64,000 nt of DNA. It comes from Symsagittifera roscoffensis (Eukaryota > Xenacoelomorpha > Acoela > Convolutidae). The translations under genes and the position numbers were made by a program. The stretch spans positions 57,638,388 to 57,702,387 of the forward strand of contig NC_087067.1 of assembly GCF_963678635.1 (NCBI RefSeq). Direction: 5' to 3'. Shown here piece by piece: positions 45,097-57,951 of the stretch (positions are counted from its first letter, which is position 1; each line of letters starts with the position of its first letter). The notes under the pieces were generated by a model, which saw only the letters and a list, made by a program, of their open reading frames with translations, was not told the DNA's origin and ran no database searches.

Positions 45097-45795
45097 TTGG
45101 AGATTAATGTTGTGAAAGATATAGTAGACCGACAGAAACTTGTCCGCGATCGTGCGTTGGAGAGAATAAAGGCGGATTTAACCAACGATAACAATGAAGC
45201 TAGTAAATCACTCCTTCTAGCCAGGTTTTTGCAACGTATCTCTGCGAATTTTTATTGGGCAGCCCAGCTTGGCTGTCTTGAAGCGTTTTGTATTCTTTTG
45301 CCGCATATAAGAGGTCAGAAATGTCTAGCAAGTGACAAGTTGACCTCGTGGAACGATGTTATTGTGAAGAACTTGGACTGCGCTAAGAGTAGAGTGAGAA
45401 AAGCGGCTGCTTGTTGTGCTGGGGCTCTTGTGAGAGCGTGTGGCTTCGATTGCTACAGCTTCTTCCGAGATCTAGCAGCGGAGAAATTGAAACTGAGCAT
45501 TCGATTTTTACGGTTAATTTAAAAAGATATTTGAATAATCATTGTATGTTTTCATGAGTGCCTTAGGTCTTCATAGTTCGACAATGCGACTCATCGGACG
45601 AGAGAATGGACACAGACAATAGTGACCGAAGTGACAATGATAGTTTAAATGATCAAAGTGGTCGTTTGAGTCCAGCGGGAGGAGGAAGCAGTGACATGGT
45701 GTTGCATGACACTTCAAGCTGGAGGGCTCTAGAGTCATACATGGCATGTCTGCAGAATATCATGATGGCCATGGCTGAACAAAGCCAAACTGAAG
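45097..45795 (+). pseudogene. HEAT-repeat host gene, exons A and B, copy c5
   Basis: Exon A 45097-45512 is open throughout (one Leu to Arg change, FLQRISAN), but the consensus donor is absent (AAACTGAGC instead of AAAGTAATC). Exon B 45567-45795 open. Best-preserved exon A of the tandem group. Confidence 0.6.
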
Positions 45796-46158
45796 GTATG
45801 AATTTTATTAAAATCTCGAATGAAAACTTGTTAATGATGTTTAAATAAATGTACTTCGTAGTTCGTAGTACTAAATATTTTTTCAAATAAACTTATTTCG
45901 GATTCGTAGCTTTCGTCCAAGTTTCTGTCGGCTCATTTTTCAGTTTTTTTTTTCAAATGAATTTGTTATGATTTGTTACGTTTCTTTTTAGCAATATAAT
46001 TTCCAAAAAATGGTTTTTATTTTAATTGAAACTGTTTCATTTTCAAGTGACTTGTAATCGGCATGTACTTTTTCCAGTAAAGAACTTTTCTTACATAGTT
46101 TGCTGCACGTAATTCTTACATGCACGTATATCACTAACTGCAAATACTTCTGACATGG

Positions 46159-48783
46159 TAAAAGTTGACATGCTCAAATTCAAATAAAAATGCCCTTTAG
46201 ATCATTTTAGGTAGCAATTAAGTTTTCAAGTATATTTATTGAAAACAACGGTTTTGTAATTTCGTCCTAATTTCTGTCGGCTCATTTTCCTTTTTCCAAT
46301 TCATTTTTTTTATTTGGTGCGCTTTGCAAGCAGTTTTTTGCTAACGCTTCGGTTGTTCAATCAAAGTGTTTTTTTTTCTAATTGAAAGTAATTCACCGAG
46401 ACAAAGTTTTTTTTCGGTTTCCTGTTTTGCACTTGTCGAACCTTCTGTTGGCCATGTTATATCGCAGTGAAGCCCTTTCAAATCTGACTCGAGCGATCAA
46501 AATGAAAAGTTTTAGTAGGTTTGTTTGTTTTTTTGTTATCCAGTTTTATTTAATGCGCCTGCTCTTAGCAACTGATATTTCTGGAAAAGGTTGAAGTATG
46601 CGCAATGGCCCTTTATGATTTTGTTTCCTATGTTGCAATAATCTCGCGAAGAGTTTCTTTCTGGACACTTTTTGTTCAAGTTGAATTTTCGACTGCAGTT
46701 TGTTCGATCTTAAATGTTATTTTTGGGTCGTTATTTGACTTTGTTCCATCTAAAGTCGCTGTTATTGACAGGCTTTAGAAGTTATCTGTTTAAGATGATT
46801 TAAAACCCAATTTTTAATTCTTTACGTTGCTAGGCTTTGCTGATACTGAAGTTAATCATTTCCAATGACAATAGTAGTATAGCGCAACAAGAGGTCAAGC
46901 CTGTTTTCGGAGAGAGGTCAACTTGTCAAGGTTGCGTGACTATGTTACTCAATTAGCCTAATCTTTTTTTTCTCAGAGGTCGTAATAAAGATCTGATCAG
47001 ATTAATGTTTTCACCTGCGTTAATTTTTGGGGTATATGACCGGAATCATTGGGGGAATTTTGTCCAATTGTTAATTAAGTGGATAACTCTGTGACATCGC
47101 TGAGGGAAACAAACTCTTATCAGATTAATTTTTTTCACTTGAAGTTATTTTTTGTATTTGATTCGAATCTCACTGAAGATTATCAGCTTATCGGGAATTG
47201 AACTGAATTAACTTTATATATTTTTCTGGATTAATAGTTTTCAATCTAAAATACTTCCCTAAGCCCCCTGAAAGTTAATTATCCTTGATTAAACATCTTT
47301 CTATAAACTATTGAATTTAAAAATTTTCAGCTTCATTGTTTTCCTAAACTTTTATTTAGCCAATGAAAGAAATTCAATTGAATGAAACAATAGAAGTTTT
47401 TCTTGATCAATCTACATCACAGTATAGGTTCAGTTTTATTATATCTCATTGTTGCTTTTCTCGTAGTTCCTAACAATTTCGGTCTCAAAACTTAGAAACA
47501 AAAAAGTTAAATCTCTCACAATCACTTCTTTTGCTTGAGTTTGATCTGATTTGATTATATTTCAGTTCCATTTCTTCAGCTACTCTTGTTGATTTATCTA
47601 TCTCTCAATCTCTAACATATGATCAATCAAAAACTCCAATATTTTTTTCCTGAACGTTTCTCATCGAGTCTTTTTCTAGCAATATTTAATTAGAATTTGC
47701 ATCCTAATTTGCAATATTTAATTAAAGTTGGCATCCTAACTTGTCTCCAAAACAAATCACTTGAGTTTTTTGAGTTCTCAAATTTCCGAATCTGCTTCGA
47801 TAAAATAATTGAAAATTTGACAATCTATTCCATAAGTTAGATCAATTGAATCATTTCGAGCAATTATAATTTTTTTCCCATTCGGTTCTCCAAAAGAGGT
47901 TTCCTTTAAGTTGTACTATCTAAAGATTTCCACAATCTGCTTTTCCTAAAAAAAGAAGTCCCTATTGGTCTTTTCTTAAAATTGCTTGATAAATGTTTTG
48001 CATTAGATTCTTATTTCATTATCTTGCTCACAATTTCTTTACCACCTTACACAGCTTAATTTAACAGTCAATCCTGCCTCCAATATCTCACTCAAACTTC
48101 AAATCCTTTTGCTTGTTCATCTGTCTCTCAACTTTTCAGTGACCTTGCGTGTTTTTTTTATCAAAATTTTTTCCCAAATTTTTTAAATTCATTTTTCTTC
48201 TACTCAAAAATTCCGGCTTTCACTGCTTCGCTGTGAAAGTAGAGCACTTTTTCTTCATAAAAATTGCTTAATTCCCAGTAGTTTTCGAGAAAATCGACTT
48301 TTTTGGATTCAGACCCGTGTTCTTACGGAAAATTACGAAAAATTACTTAGAAAAATTACTGTCAATGTGTTCTACACTTCTAAGTTAAATATAGCCAACA
48401 GATAAGATGTTTATCACTCTCGCAAAAAGAAATATTAATAATAATTCAAAAAATGTTCTTTGAGCAAAAAAAAACCGATGTCACTTTTATTTCACAATTA
48501 AGTACTTATATATTGTATATAGACCCTTGCGAGTTTTTTTTTGAAATTTTTCCCCCATTTTTTTTACTTATTTTTATTCTACGCAAAAATCCCGGCTTTC
48601 ACTGCTTCGCAGTCAAAGTACTGCACTTTTTCTTCATAAAAATTGCTTAATTCCCAGTAGTCTTCGAGAAAATTGACTTTTTTGGATTCAGACCCGTGCT
48701 CTTACGGAAAATTACGAAAAAACACTTAGAAAAATTACTGGCATTGTTTTCTACTCTTTTCAGTTGAATCCTGCATTTAGAGT
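46159..48783. other. Non-coding flank and hairpin repeats, second copy
   Basis: Tandem copy of 33430-36060. Hairpins at 48217-48239 and 48596-48618 with the same single mismatches as in the first copy. No gene. Confidence 0.55.
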
Positions 48784-49162
48784 GTGCGTCATCATTTTTG
48801 TGATTATGATGTGTGTAAGCAACCGATGACGGAAAACCAGTTAGGACTTGTAATGGCTCAGGAGGAGTTTGAGTTGATTTGGAATTTAGAAAATGACTGG
48901 GATAGAGTGATTCCCAGAGAAAGCGGGAAAGAGACAAGTGATAAAGAAAATAAAGAAAAAAACTCCATCTCCGAATGCTATGTCCCCTATTCTACTCACT
49001 TTTCCGCATATAAATAGAAAGAGAAAGTTCGACTCTTTATTTCAAAAGGAAACGGACACCCCGAATGAGACGTTGGACAGATCGCATCTTCTGTTATCGA
49101 ATGGAGAAAAGGTGGATATTCACAGTCAAGCAAAGAAAGTGAAAAGGAAGCTTAATTTTTGA
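48784..49162 (+). pseudogene. Opposite-strand element gene, 3' half (R2)
   Basis: Same as 36061-36439. Confidence 0.5.
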
Positions 49163-49195
49163 GGTTGCTCAGACTCAAAAAAAAAAACTTTCGTA

Positions 49196-49637
49196 TTACC
49201 TGTTTGTGAAATATAGTTGTGAAAAAGAGTTAATTACAAGTACTGTGAAAAAAAAACGCATAATATAATAATCATCAACAACAAAACTTTTACAATTTGA
49301 GTATAGAGTATAGGCAAAATAAAAACAATAGAGTCCTCATAATTCCATTTTCTGAATGTTTTTATCTATCAGATGTGTTAAAGGTTCATTGAATTGAATA
49401 TTTTTGTATCAACAATTTTTGGTCAACATTTTTTCCTAAAGAATCTCCAAAATAAAATTGATCACCTTTTCTCGCAATAAGTATCCAATGTGTCCCAAGA
49501 CTTGTAGCACTATCTGAATTAATAATACAAAAGGAATTTCTTGGTATAGTTTTTGGGCTGAAATTGACAGAGTAGCATCCTAGAAACCGGTAGCGAAGAG
49601 ATCCTATAGAAAAAAAATATTTTTCGAAGTTGTTCAT
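49196..49637 (-). pseudogene. Adenain-like cysteine protease (R2)
   Basis: Same as R1, including the frameshift and TGA in place of the catalytic Cys codon (49339-49337). Confidence 0.7.
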
Positions 49638-50884
49638 TATCCATGCTTTGTGACAGTACCAGTTTCATGTATCAAAGTTGTAACAAGTTTTTCTCCCAGC
49701 ACAAAAACTTCGATGGTTTCCGTCAACGGCTTACTGAAATACAATTCAAGTCTTAAGCTAGCTGCTACAACATCAGGATAATACAAATGAACATTTGATT
49801 CTTGCATAGAAGTTAGATCAAAAGCTAAAACATAAAGATTTTCATAGTGATTCAGATTAATTCCGGGTCCATCATCCGTGAATTTCAACGCTTTCATGGT
49901 TTCAACAAATGGTCTCAAGTTGTCTTCACACTTCATTTCGATTACAGTCTGATTTCCGCGAACAATTTTACCCTCTCGAAGACCAAATTTCCGATAGTTG
50001 AAAGGGTTCTCTTTCTTCTGTCCAGTAAAAGATCCATTAATTTGCATTGCTATTGCCAGGGATCGAATGGGTCCATTTTTGAAAATGTTCTCTTGAATGA
50101 ATTGGTTTTGCCCTTTGGGAATAATATATGTTTTTGGGACAGATTCTATGTAGTTGTAAGCAGCTGGTTGTTTTCGTATATTGGACTTCATTTCCAGGAG
50201 TTTGTGTTCATCGATAGCTACCTGTCTGCTGAAAAGAGATGCGGCTGTAATTTTTACTTGGATTTCTTCAGTACTATCTGTGAAAAGATAAAATTGAGGT
50301 CGTGATCGAATGAGTCTTATTCGAACATTAACATTTGGTAGAAGTAATTTACCACAGGTGAATAAATCACCTGCAAGTGGACCGTACACTTCAATTTCGT
50401 CTCTAAGAGTTTCCGTTTTTCGATCAATAAAAACTTGCGCAGTTTTATCATTAGGGTTTGCTTCATATGTGTAACCTTGCCCAATAGTTATAGCTTCTTT
50501 TCTTCCTTTTGTGCCTGATAACTCGTTTGATAGGAATGCTTTGTGAGGATAAAGACCGTTTGAGGTATGCACTTGCTCATTATTCAAAAATACTTCAACA
50601 TTTGAGAAAAGCGAGTGTAAAAAGTTGTTAACTAGGTAGACATCATCGGTATCTTCTAGCTTCCGGTTCCCCTTAAGAGCGGAAAATTTGAGACTTAGAG
50701 CAATTTCTTGCAGATCCAGGAACAAATTTCGATCTGTTTCCAGCTGGAATTCGATACTAGCTTCTTTCAGTGAGTTGATAGGAAAAATTTGTTGAATGTT
50801 GGACCATTGAACATGTTCCATAAGCAAAATTTTGTCAAAGAGTTCCAAGGAGGAATGAGATGCACTTTCAAGGAAGGATGGCAT
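49637..50884 (-). CDS. Major capsid-like protein, 415 aa, intact (R2)
   Basis: Same as the R1 gene with one noticed change, Ser to Leu in FDKILLMEH near the N-terminus. No lesion. Confidence 0.7.
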   Translation of the reverse strand: MPSFLESASHSSLELFDKILLMEHVQWSNIQQIFPINSLKEASIEFQLETDRNLFLDLQEIALSLKFSALKGNRKLEDTDDVYLVNNFLHSLFSNVEVFLNNEQVHTSNGLYPHKAFLSNELSGTKGRKEAITIGQGYTYEANPNDKTAQVFIDRKTETLRDEIEVYGPLAGDLFTCGKLLLPNVNVRIRLIRSRPQFYLFTDSTEEIQVKITAASLFSRQVAIDEHKLLEMKSNIRKQPAAYNYIESVPKTYIIPKGQNQFIQENIFKNGPIRSLAIAMQINGSFTGQKKENPFNYRKFGLREGKIVRGNQTVIEMKCEDNLRPFVETMKALKFTDDGPGINLNHYENLYVLAFDLTSMQESNVHLYYPDVVAASLRLELYFSKPLTETIEVFVLGEKLVTTLIHETGTVTKHG

Positions 50885-50885
50885 T

Positions 50886-51242
50886 TTATTCTTTAATGTT
50901 TCTGAAAAAATCAGTCCGACTGTTTTCAATCTTTTTCTTTTTTTTAACTGGTTTTCGTTTTTTCTTTTTAAATTTTTTCCCACCTCCTATTTGTTTTCTA
51001 ATTGTTTCCCTCGCTGTCCGTTTTAACGCGTTTTTTTATGTTAGTTTTTCCTGATAAGTTATTCCCCACTTCTGATGCTCCCGTTTCAAATAAATCTCTT
51101 CCAATTATTTTAGCAGCAGGAACAAAATAATTTTTCAAAATTGGGAAAGCGGTACGAACCACTGTCCCAGCCAACGCTCCCAATCCACGACCTCTCTGTC
51201 GTGATACTCCTTTAAATATGGTAATGAAGTCCGTGCATCCAT
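50886..51242 (-). pseudogene. Small basic core-like protein (R2), frameshifted
   Basis: Same as R1 (38163-38519). Confidence 0.5.
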
Positions 51243-52081
51243 TTTTTTGTGAAAGAAAAAGAAATAAATGAATTTGAATTAATGTTTCCGAAATAGTAGG
51301 GTAACCCTGGTGCATCCATTCGAGATGGTATTAATTCTCCTGTGGGTGCGCGAAGCTCAATTTTGATTGAGTGAAATGAGTTACGTAAAAGTTTTCGGAA
51401 TTGCAAATTATCAAAGCTGTAGCAATTAGTCGTTTTAGTAACAGATAAACTTTCTCTTGAAATCTTCTGTTCGAACGGAAAATATCTCAGTATTGGAACT
51501 TTAGTGTCTCCGAGCACAGAGTATTCGACAATGTCCGTGTAAACCAAAACTGAGTGAATTCTTTGTATGTCAATTTGATAAGGAGCATTTTGAGATTCAG
51601 GATAATCATAGAAGTCTGAATCAAAACCCGTGGTTGTCCGTAGATCGCTGCTTCCAAAATAAATTCCGCATGATCGATTTGGTAACTTGATTTGTAATTT
51701 GCGGGAAATTGGGTTTAGTTCCCATTTCAAATTATTTTGATTGATTTTTGTTACCTTTTTCAAAACAGAATTCATGGAAATCAAAATTTCGTCCACAGAT
51801 GAATAGAATCCAGGTTCTATATGGAATTCTTCAATTTTTCCGTAATCAAAAGGTTTCCCAAATACTTTACTTTTGGACCAATCATCTGCGTTTCTGTACC
51901 AAAACGTTCCATTGCTCGCGTTGTTATACACGGCTGGATAAGAAATTTTTAATAAGGCCACTTCCCATTCCCCTTCAAATTCAAGTTGATCCGGTAAAAA
52001 GTTTGTAAACGACGCTAGCGAATTATCGGGATACACGTTGAACGAGGCTGAAGAGACCAACTCTACGATATAACTACTCAT
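51212..52081 (-). pseudogene. Penton-like minor capsid protein (R2), altered C-terminus
   Basis: Same 4-bp deletion as R1. One difference in the run-on end (GNINSN for GNSNSN). Confidence 0.6.
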
Positions 52082-53007
52082 TGTCGAATGTTTACTTTTT
52101 GCAACTCTTGTTCGTAATAACGACCGTCCAGAATTTTGTTCTCCGAGTCCTTTATTTTAAATGTTACGATTGGACGATCTGTACTTAGTTTTTCCACCGT
52201 GTAAATTCTGTCGGTAAACTGAGGCTTGTACCCTTTGCGGAAAGAAAAATCATCATATGCTAGTCTTACTTTGTCACCCAATTCAAATTTAGGTTTCTGT
52301 ATTTTAAGCTTTTTGATTTTCCCATTGTAGAGAACTTGTAAAAAGTGTTTGTTTTCCACTTTTTCCGGAGCCAGTCCGGTAGTCGTGTTTAATCTAGAGT
52401 TGATGGTTTTGACAAAGTTTGGGATAGTTGGAACGTACTGTAAAGTATCCCTATCTTCCATATATCTATACATGATATTTTTGAGGGATTGAATATATCT
52501 TTCCGCTAAAGAGCCTTTTTCTCTGTATGAATGTGATATACTGTTATTCCAGCATCTTCGCAAAAGTTTTTCAAATCTGCTAAAAACTCTTTACCACTAT
52601 CAATCCATAGTTTTTTCGGAAAAGTAAGGTCATTTTTCTGAGAACATAGACTAATAAAGCAAGCTTCTGCACTCTCAGCGTTTTTGTTTCGCATTTTTTA
52701 TCATCAGATATTTTACACCGGAGTTGAATTCAGCAAGTTTATCTACTTGAGCTAGTTCCATACACCAAATTTCGTTTTTATATCTGCATTGAACCGGAAG
52801 ACGAGGATGTTTTCTTTTCACTTGTTTAAACTGGGTATAAGTACTTTTTCCTTCCAAAAACAACCTAACCTTTCTTATTGGTAATTTACTTAACCGAGCT
52901 AAATTATGAACTGAACCATAGGATGCCTCACCTTTCCTGTACAGTTTTGTCAGTTTCAGCTTCTCAGAAAGAGTAGGGAAGCCAGGAACCCTGTTGTTGT
53001 TCGACAT
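52078..53007 (-). pseudogene. DDE integrase (R2), broken
   Basis: Same lesions as R1: Glu for the first catalytic Asp, internal deletion, lost base before AERYIQSLK. Confidence 0.8.
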
Positions 53008-53165
53008 GTGGGTTATTCACTAATGAAGTAGTTAAACCGATGGCTTTAAGAATAACGTAGTGTAAATCAGATATCTGAGCTTTTTTTCCGCGTATCGAGT
53101 TGATGAATGTGGCTTCGTTTGTTTGCGTATCAACATTATCTACAATTATTGTCAAATTCGCTGAA
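52964..53165 (-). pseudogene. C-terminal end of the conserved Polinton protein (R2)
   Basis: Same as 40241-40442. Confidence 0.55.
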
Positions 53166-53863
53166 TGATCAATGATACAATCGAAAGAACAGTTTGCAGG
53201 AATTTTCCATGTTTAAAGTGATGCTCCTGGATTTTGGCAGGGAAGCTGATATATTGTTTTCTCTAGGTTCATGTTTGAAAAAAGATCTTTTTTGGAAACT
53301 TTTGTTTACTTCCCCCAAAAACAAATAGTTTACTTTTCTCGCTGTGATATCGCAGACGAAGGATTCATTCCCAAGGTAAATTGTAGGAAATGCCTGAATA
53401 AATGGTTCATCCTTAATTTGATCAAAGAAAGCCTAAGTAAAAGTCCAATTTTTGAAATTTTGTCGGTGGCTTGGATTTTTTCTCCAAAGACCCTGCCAAC
53501 TCTGAGGTGAAGGATTCAATGGAAGTATGTGGTTGTGATAATCGTTTTTGCATAAGCGGCTACTCTCTCAATATGGTAGATTGTTTGCTATGGAATTGGG
53601 TTTTTGAACGTTTTTGGAAATTTTTTCCATTTTCTCAAAATCTAACTTGTCAACTCTGAGATTAAGGGTTGAATTGAAATTAAGGGTTAAATCAGGTTGT
53701 GGCAATTATCTCTGCATGATTAGCGCATATCTATATTTTGGGTCCTTAATTGTATTGATCTGGAAAAGTTAAAATTTGACCATTTTTGGAGCTTTTCCTC
53801 TTCTCGGAAAACCTTCTGCTAGTTATGCCCAACGGTTCAAAGAGCAGGTTAAGCGAATCCTAC
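53166..53863. other. Unassigned segment beside the viral fragment, second copy
   Basis: Copy of 40443-41140; no gene recognised. Confidence 0.45.
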
Positions 53864-54408
53864 CTGCAGGAGTGTTTTATCCATAATTTTTGTAGACAAA
53901 ACGTTGTGGTCTGGGTAAAAAAAAACAATTTTTTCATTTTGACTTAGTTTTTTGGACCTATCGTTTTCTTAATTGACGCTGCCGATTCCGAGATCAAAGG
54001 TTCAAGCGAGTTTGTCAAAACGGGTTGGTGAATCTCCCCTGCTCAAGCAACTTCTCGTTAATTTTGGTACGGAAAATTCTATGGACTTGAAGTATCTAAT
54101 TTGTCATTTTGTCCTATTTGCTCAGTTTTTCCGAAATGAACATACCAAATCTGAGATACAGGGTTCAGCTAGTGATGTTGTAGTTGTTTTGCTACGGATT
54201 TATTTTTGTGCAAAATGCATTCAGGAGACAGAAAAAACATCAATTTTGTCACGTTTCATTTTTGTAGGCGAGAACTAAGAGTTAGTTGCTATGTTGCATA
54301 CATGTTTCTTAGATACAAATAAACATGTAGAATAATTGAGAGATGCTTTTCGAGATATATATTCAAATATATAAAATAATTTCAAATCAGTATAAATTTT
54401 TTCTTCAG

Positions 54409-55106
54409 ATGGAGATTAATGTTGTGAAAGATATAGTAGACCGACAGAAACTTGTCCGCGATCGTGCGTTGGAGAGAATAAAGGAGGATTTAACCAACGA
54501 TAACAATGAAGCTAGTAAATCACTCCTTCTAGCCAGGTTTTGCAACTTATCTCTGCGAATTCTTATTGGGAAGCCCAGCATGGCTGTCTTGAAGCGTTTT
54601 GTATTCTTTTGCCGCATATAAGAGGTCAGAAATGTCTGGCAAGTGACAAGTTGACCTCGTGGAACGATGTTATTGTGAAGAACTTGGACTGCGCTAAGAG
54701 TAGAGTGAGAAAAGCGGCTGCTTGTTGTGCTGGGGCTCTTGTGAGAGCGTGTGACTTCGAATGCTACAGCTTCTTCCGAGATCTAGCAGTGGAGAAATTG
54801 AAAGTAATCATTCGCTTTTAACGGTTAATTTAAAAAGATATTTGAATAATCATTGTATGTTTTCATGAGTGCCTTAGGTCTTCATAGTTCGACAATGCGA
54901 CTCATCGGACGAGAGAATGGACACAGACAATAGTGACCGAAGTGACAATGATAGTTTAAATGATCAAAGTGGTCGTTTGAGTCCAGCGGGAGGAGGAAGC
55001 AGTGACATGGTGTTGCATGACACTGCAAGCTGGAGGGCTCTAGAGTCATACATGGCATGTCTGCAGAATATCATGATGGCCATGGCTGAACAAAGACAAA
55101 CTGAAG
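54409..55106 (+). pseudogene. HEAT-repeat host gene, exons A and B, copy c6 (closest to original)
   Basis: Differs from c1-c5 at many positions. It alone keeps a good exon A donor, AAA|GTAATC at 54803/54804; with one T restored in the run near 54538 exon A would be 396 bp and in phase 0 with exon B (54878-55106). It also has ATG at the first codon of exon A where the other + strand copies have TTG. It lies upstream of exons C-E in the right order and orientation. The missing T (GCCAGGTTTTGC) breaks the frame as read, so either this is a recent pseudogene or a base-calling error. Confidence 0.6.
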
Positions 55107-56018
55107 GTATGAACTTTATTAAAATATCGAATGAAAACTTGTTAATGATGTTTAAATAAATGTACTTCGTAGCTCGTAGTAAATATTTTTTCAAATATTT
55201 TTTCAAATAAACTTATTTCGGATTCGTAGCTTTCGTCCAAGTTTCTGTCGGCTCATTTTTCAGTTTTTTTTTCAAATGAATTTGTTATGATTTGTTACGT
55301 TTCTTTTTAGCAATATAATTTCCAAAAAATGGTTTTTATTTTAATTGAAACTGTTTCATTTTCAAGTGACTTGTAATCGGCATTTTCTTTTTCCAGTAAA
55401 GAACTTTTCTTACATAGTTTGCTGCACGTAATTCTTACATGCACGTATATCACTAACTTTAAATATTTCTGACATAGTAAAAGTTGACATGCTCAAATTC
55501 AAATAAAAATGCCCTATAGATCATTTTAGGTAGCAATTAAGTTTTCAAGTATATTTATTGAAAACAACGGTTTTGTAATTTCGTCCTAATTTCTGTCGGC
55601 TCATTTTCCTTTTTCCAATCCATTTTTTATTTGGTGTGCTTTGCAAGCAGTTTTTTGCTAACGCTTCGGTTGTTCAATCAAAGTGTTTTTTTTTCTAATT
55701 GAAAGTAATTCACCGAGAAAAATTTTTTTTTCGGTTTCCTGTTTTGCACTTGTCGAACCTTCTGTTGGCCATGTTATATCGCAGTGAAGCCCTTTCAAAT
55801 CTGACTCGAGCGATCAAAATGAAAAGTTGAATTTTCGACTGCAGTTTGTTCGATCTTAAATGTTATTTTTGGGTCGTTATTTGACTTTGTTCCATCTAAA
55901 GTCGCTGTTATTGACAGGCTTTAGAAGTTATCTGTTTAAGATGATTTAAAACCCGATTTTTAATTCTTTACGTTGCTAGGCTTTGCTGATACTGAAGTTA
56001 ATCATTTCCAATGACAAT
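55107..56018. other. Intron or flank downstream of exon B
   Basis: No gene. Copy of the flank at 33068-34140 with a deletion after ATGAAAAGTTGA (near 55830) that removes about 150 bp. Confidence 0.45.
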
Positions 56019-56041
56019 NNNNNNNNNNNNNNNNNNNNNNN
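56019..56041. other. Assembly gap, 23 N
   Basis: Short run of N between sequence matching 34140 and new sequence. Confidence 0.95.
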
Positions 56042-57036
56042 TGCGCTATACTACTGACAATTGATCCAAGCTTTTTAGCATGTTTTTTTTTCTTTATGCT
56101 TTTTTTTTGAAATGTAGTTGCGTTTTTTGGGTCGCATGCTTTTATCAGATCCTCAAACTACAGGTATAATTATATCTTCAGTCACTCTGATTTGTTTATA
56201 TACCAGCTCGTCTCAAAGTAGATGCTGTCATCTTTTTGGTTGATCGGTCATAATTTTTTGTCAGAGTGTAGTTGTTATCTTCTGCTTCAAATTTTTGCAG
56301 GGACACTCTACTTTTTCTTGTTAAAGCTTGCAATTGGTTAAATTTCTTGCAATTGGTTTAAACAAAAAACAACTGAACTAATTTTATTTAGAATTTTTTG
56401 TTAACTTTTAGAAGCTGCCAATTATCGATAACACTTGGAAAGTTTGTAAGATTAAGACTGCAGCTAATTAGTTTGTCTGTTCACTGTAATTCTTACCATC
56501 TTGAGATCACCATATCAGCTCAATGTTAAGTACGATAATTTTCAGCTCATTATCATCTCTAGAATACTATTATCAGCTCAATGTTTAGTAGGATATTTTT
56601 TTTGTTCATTATTGTACACTTGATAAAATGCGTTCTGCTTTGTTAACCATTTTATCATTTCAGTGTTTTTTTCTGTCTCTTTTGAATAAAAATTTTTACA
56701 AAGTCATGCAATTTTTTGCTCATGTAACTGCTGCTGAGATTGTCTATATTTATAAAATGCTGGTTGGATTTCTTAGAAGTGCTCACAATTTCATCGAAAT
56801 TTCCTTCAGTAGATCTCTACTTGCTCTAGAATTTGAAAAGGCAAATTTTTGATTGTATTCTGCTAAAAATAAACGATCTTCACAATTTGTAAGAATAACT
56901 AAGTTTTGTCGTGTTTTTTGTAAATCGGAAACTTGATTTTTGTAACTGGAATTAAACATTTTAGAATGTTTAACTCTGTCAATTTTTCAGGAGCTATATA
57001 GAACTGGACTCTTAATTGATTGCCCTCGTATCTCAG
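56042..57036. other. Intron-like AT-rich stretch
   Basis: No gene. Exon B leaves one base of a codon while exon C starts in phase 0, so one or more exons should lie between B and C; I could not identify one here. Confidence 0.4.
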
Positions 57037-57235
57037 GCGACTGAGCACCGCAACCGCTTTGTAAGAGAGATGTCTTATCATGTGCTAAGTTCACTCATTG
57101 CCATGCAGGATGTGAACAAACCGAACAGGACTGAATTCGCTAGAGAAGTGTCGGAAATAATCGCGAGAGGTTTGTCGGATAATTGGAGTCAAGTCAGGAT
57201 GTCTGCATCAGTCGTATCCAGAAAACTATGCCAAG
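57037..57235 (+). CDS. HEAT-repeat host gene, exon C
   Basis: 199 bp, acceptor CGTATCTCAG, donor CCAAG|GTACAT. Encodes ATEHRNRFVREMSYHVLSSL and RGLSDNWSQVRMSASVVSRK, two clear HEAT-like helical hairpins. It leaves one base, which exon D completes to an Ala codon, so the C-D join is in phase. Only copy of this exon in the window; open. Confidence 0.65.
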
Positions 57236-57951
57236 GTACATTTCGTTCGTTTTCTTTTTTTATCCCACCACCCAAAAATTGGTTGAAATAAAAGTTGTAG
57301 AGTTTGTATTGATTTGTTTTACTTCAAGTGCAATTATTTAAAATAACTAAAAGAGAAAGGAAATTAGGAATCAGTGATTACTGAATTAGTTTTTTTTTGC
57401 TGCAATAATTTTCATCTGAAACTACTCTCTGCCTCTGGAATTGAACGCGTAAAAGAGAATGTTTCACGTCATACTTTCTTCTTATCGAACGTTCCATTGG
57501 ATATTGGATCTAAGAACTTGGATCTAACTTTTTTCTCCGCTTATTAGGACACCTGAAAACGGGCCGTGCTGGCTTAATGGTGTTCTCTGATATGAATCCA
57601 ATGTGTATTTGTAAGTTTGGATCAAAATAACATCCTCCCCCCATCCAGTTAGAACAAGTTAAGATCTTCCACCCCAGCGTTTAATTCAGAATAACTTTGC
57701 TAAGCGCTGCATGTAAAATGCTTGATTCTGATATGCTGAAAAATCCAATTTAGAACCACGTTAACATCCTCCCCTCACCCCCAACCCCCAAACGGCTTAT
57801 GGGGGATGTATATAATTGGTCCGTAAATTTTTATAAATAACTACGCTGTAACTAAATATAGTTCGGAAACAATTTATTATAATATGATCATTAATGCTAA
57901 CAGACAATGCTCGTTTTCATTTAAAAACTAGAACTTGGGCTCCTTTCTCAG
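57236..57951. other. Intron between exons C and D
   Basis: About 716 bp, AT-rich with some C-rich patches near 57770; no other feature. Confidence 0.55.

Larger units (their letters stand above)
41141..46158. repeat. Three tandem 1.7-kb units (host exons A and B)
   Basis: Units start with CTGCAGGAGTG at 41141, 42845 and 44550 (lengths 1704 and 1705; the third runs to about 46158 where GACATGGTAAAAG replaces the minisatellite). Similar units start at 31822 and 53864. Confidence 0.85.
31822..54310. repeat. Direct tandem duplication, unit about 12.73 kb
   Basis: 31822-44549 recurs from 44550 onward (offset 12728 at the start and 12723 at the end because of small indels). It carries one exon A/B unit, the AT-rich flank, R1 or R2, and the next exon A/B unit. 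Similarity of the second copy drops near 54305-54410, where copy c6 begins to differ. Confidence 0.8.
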
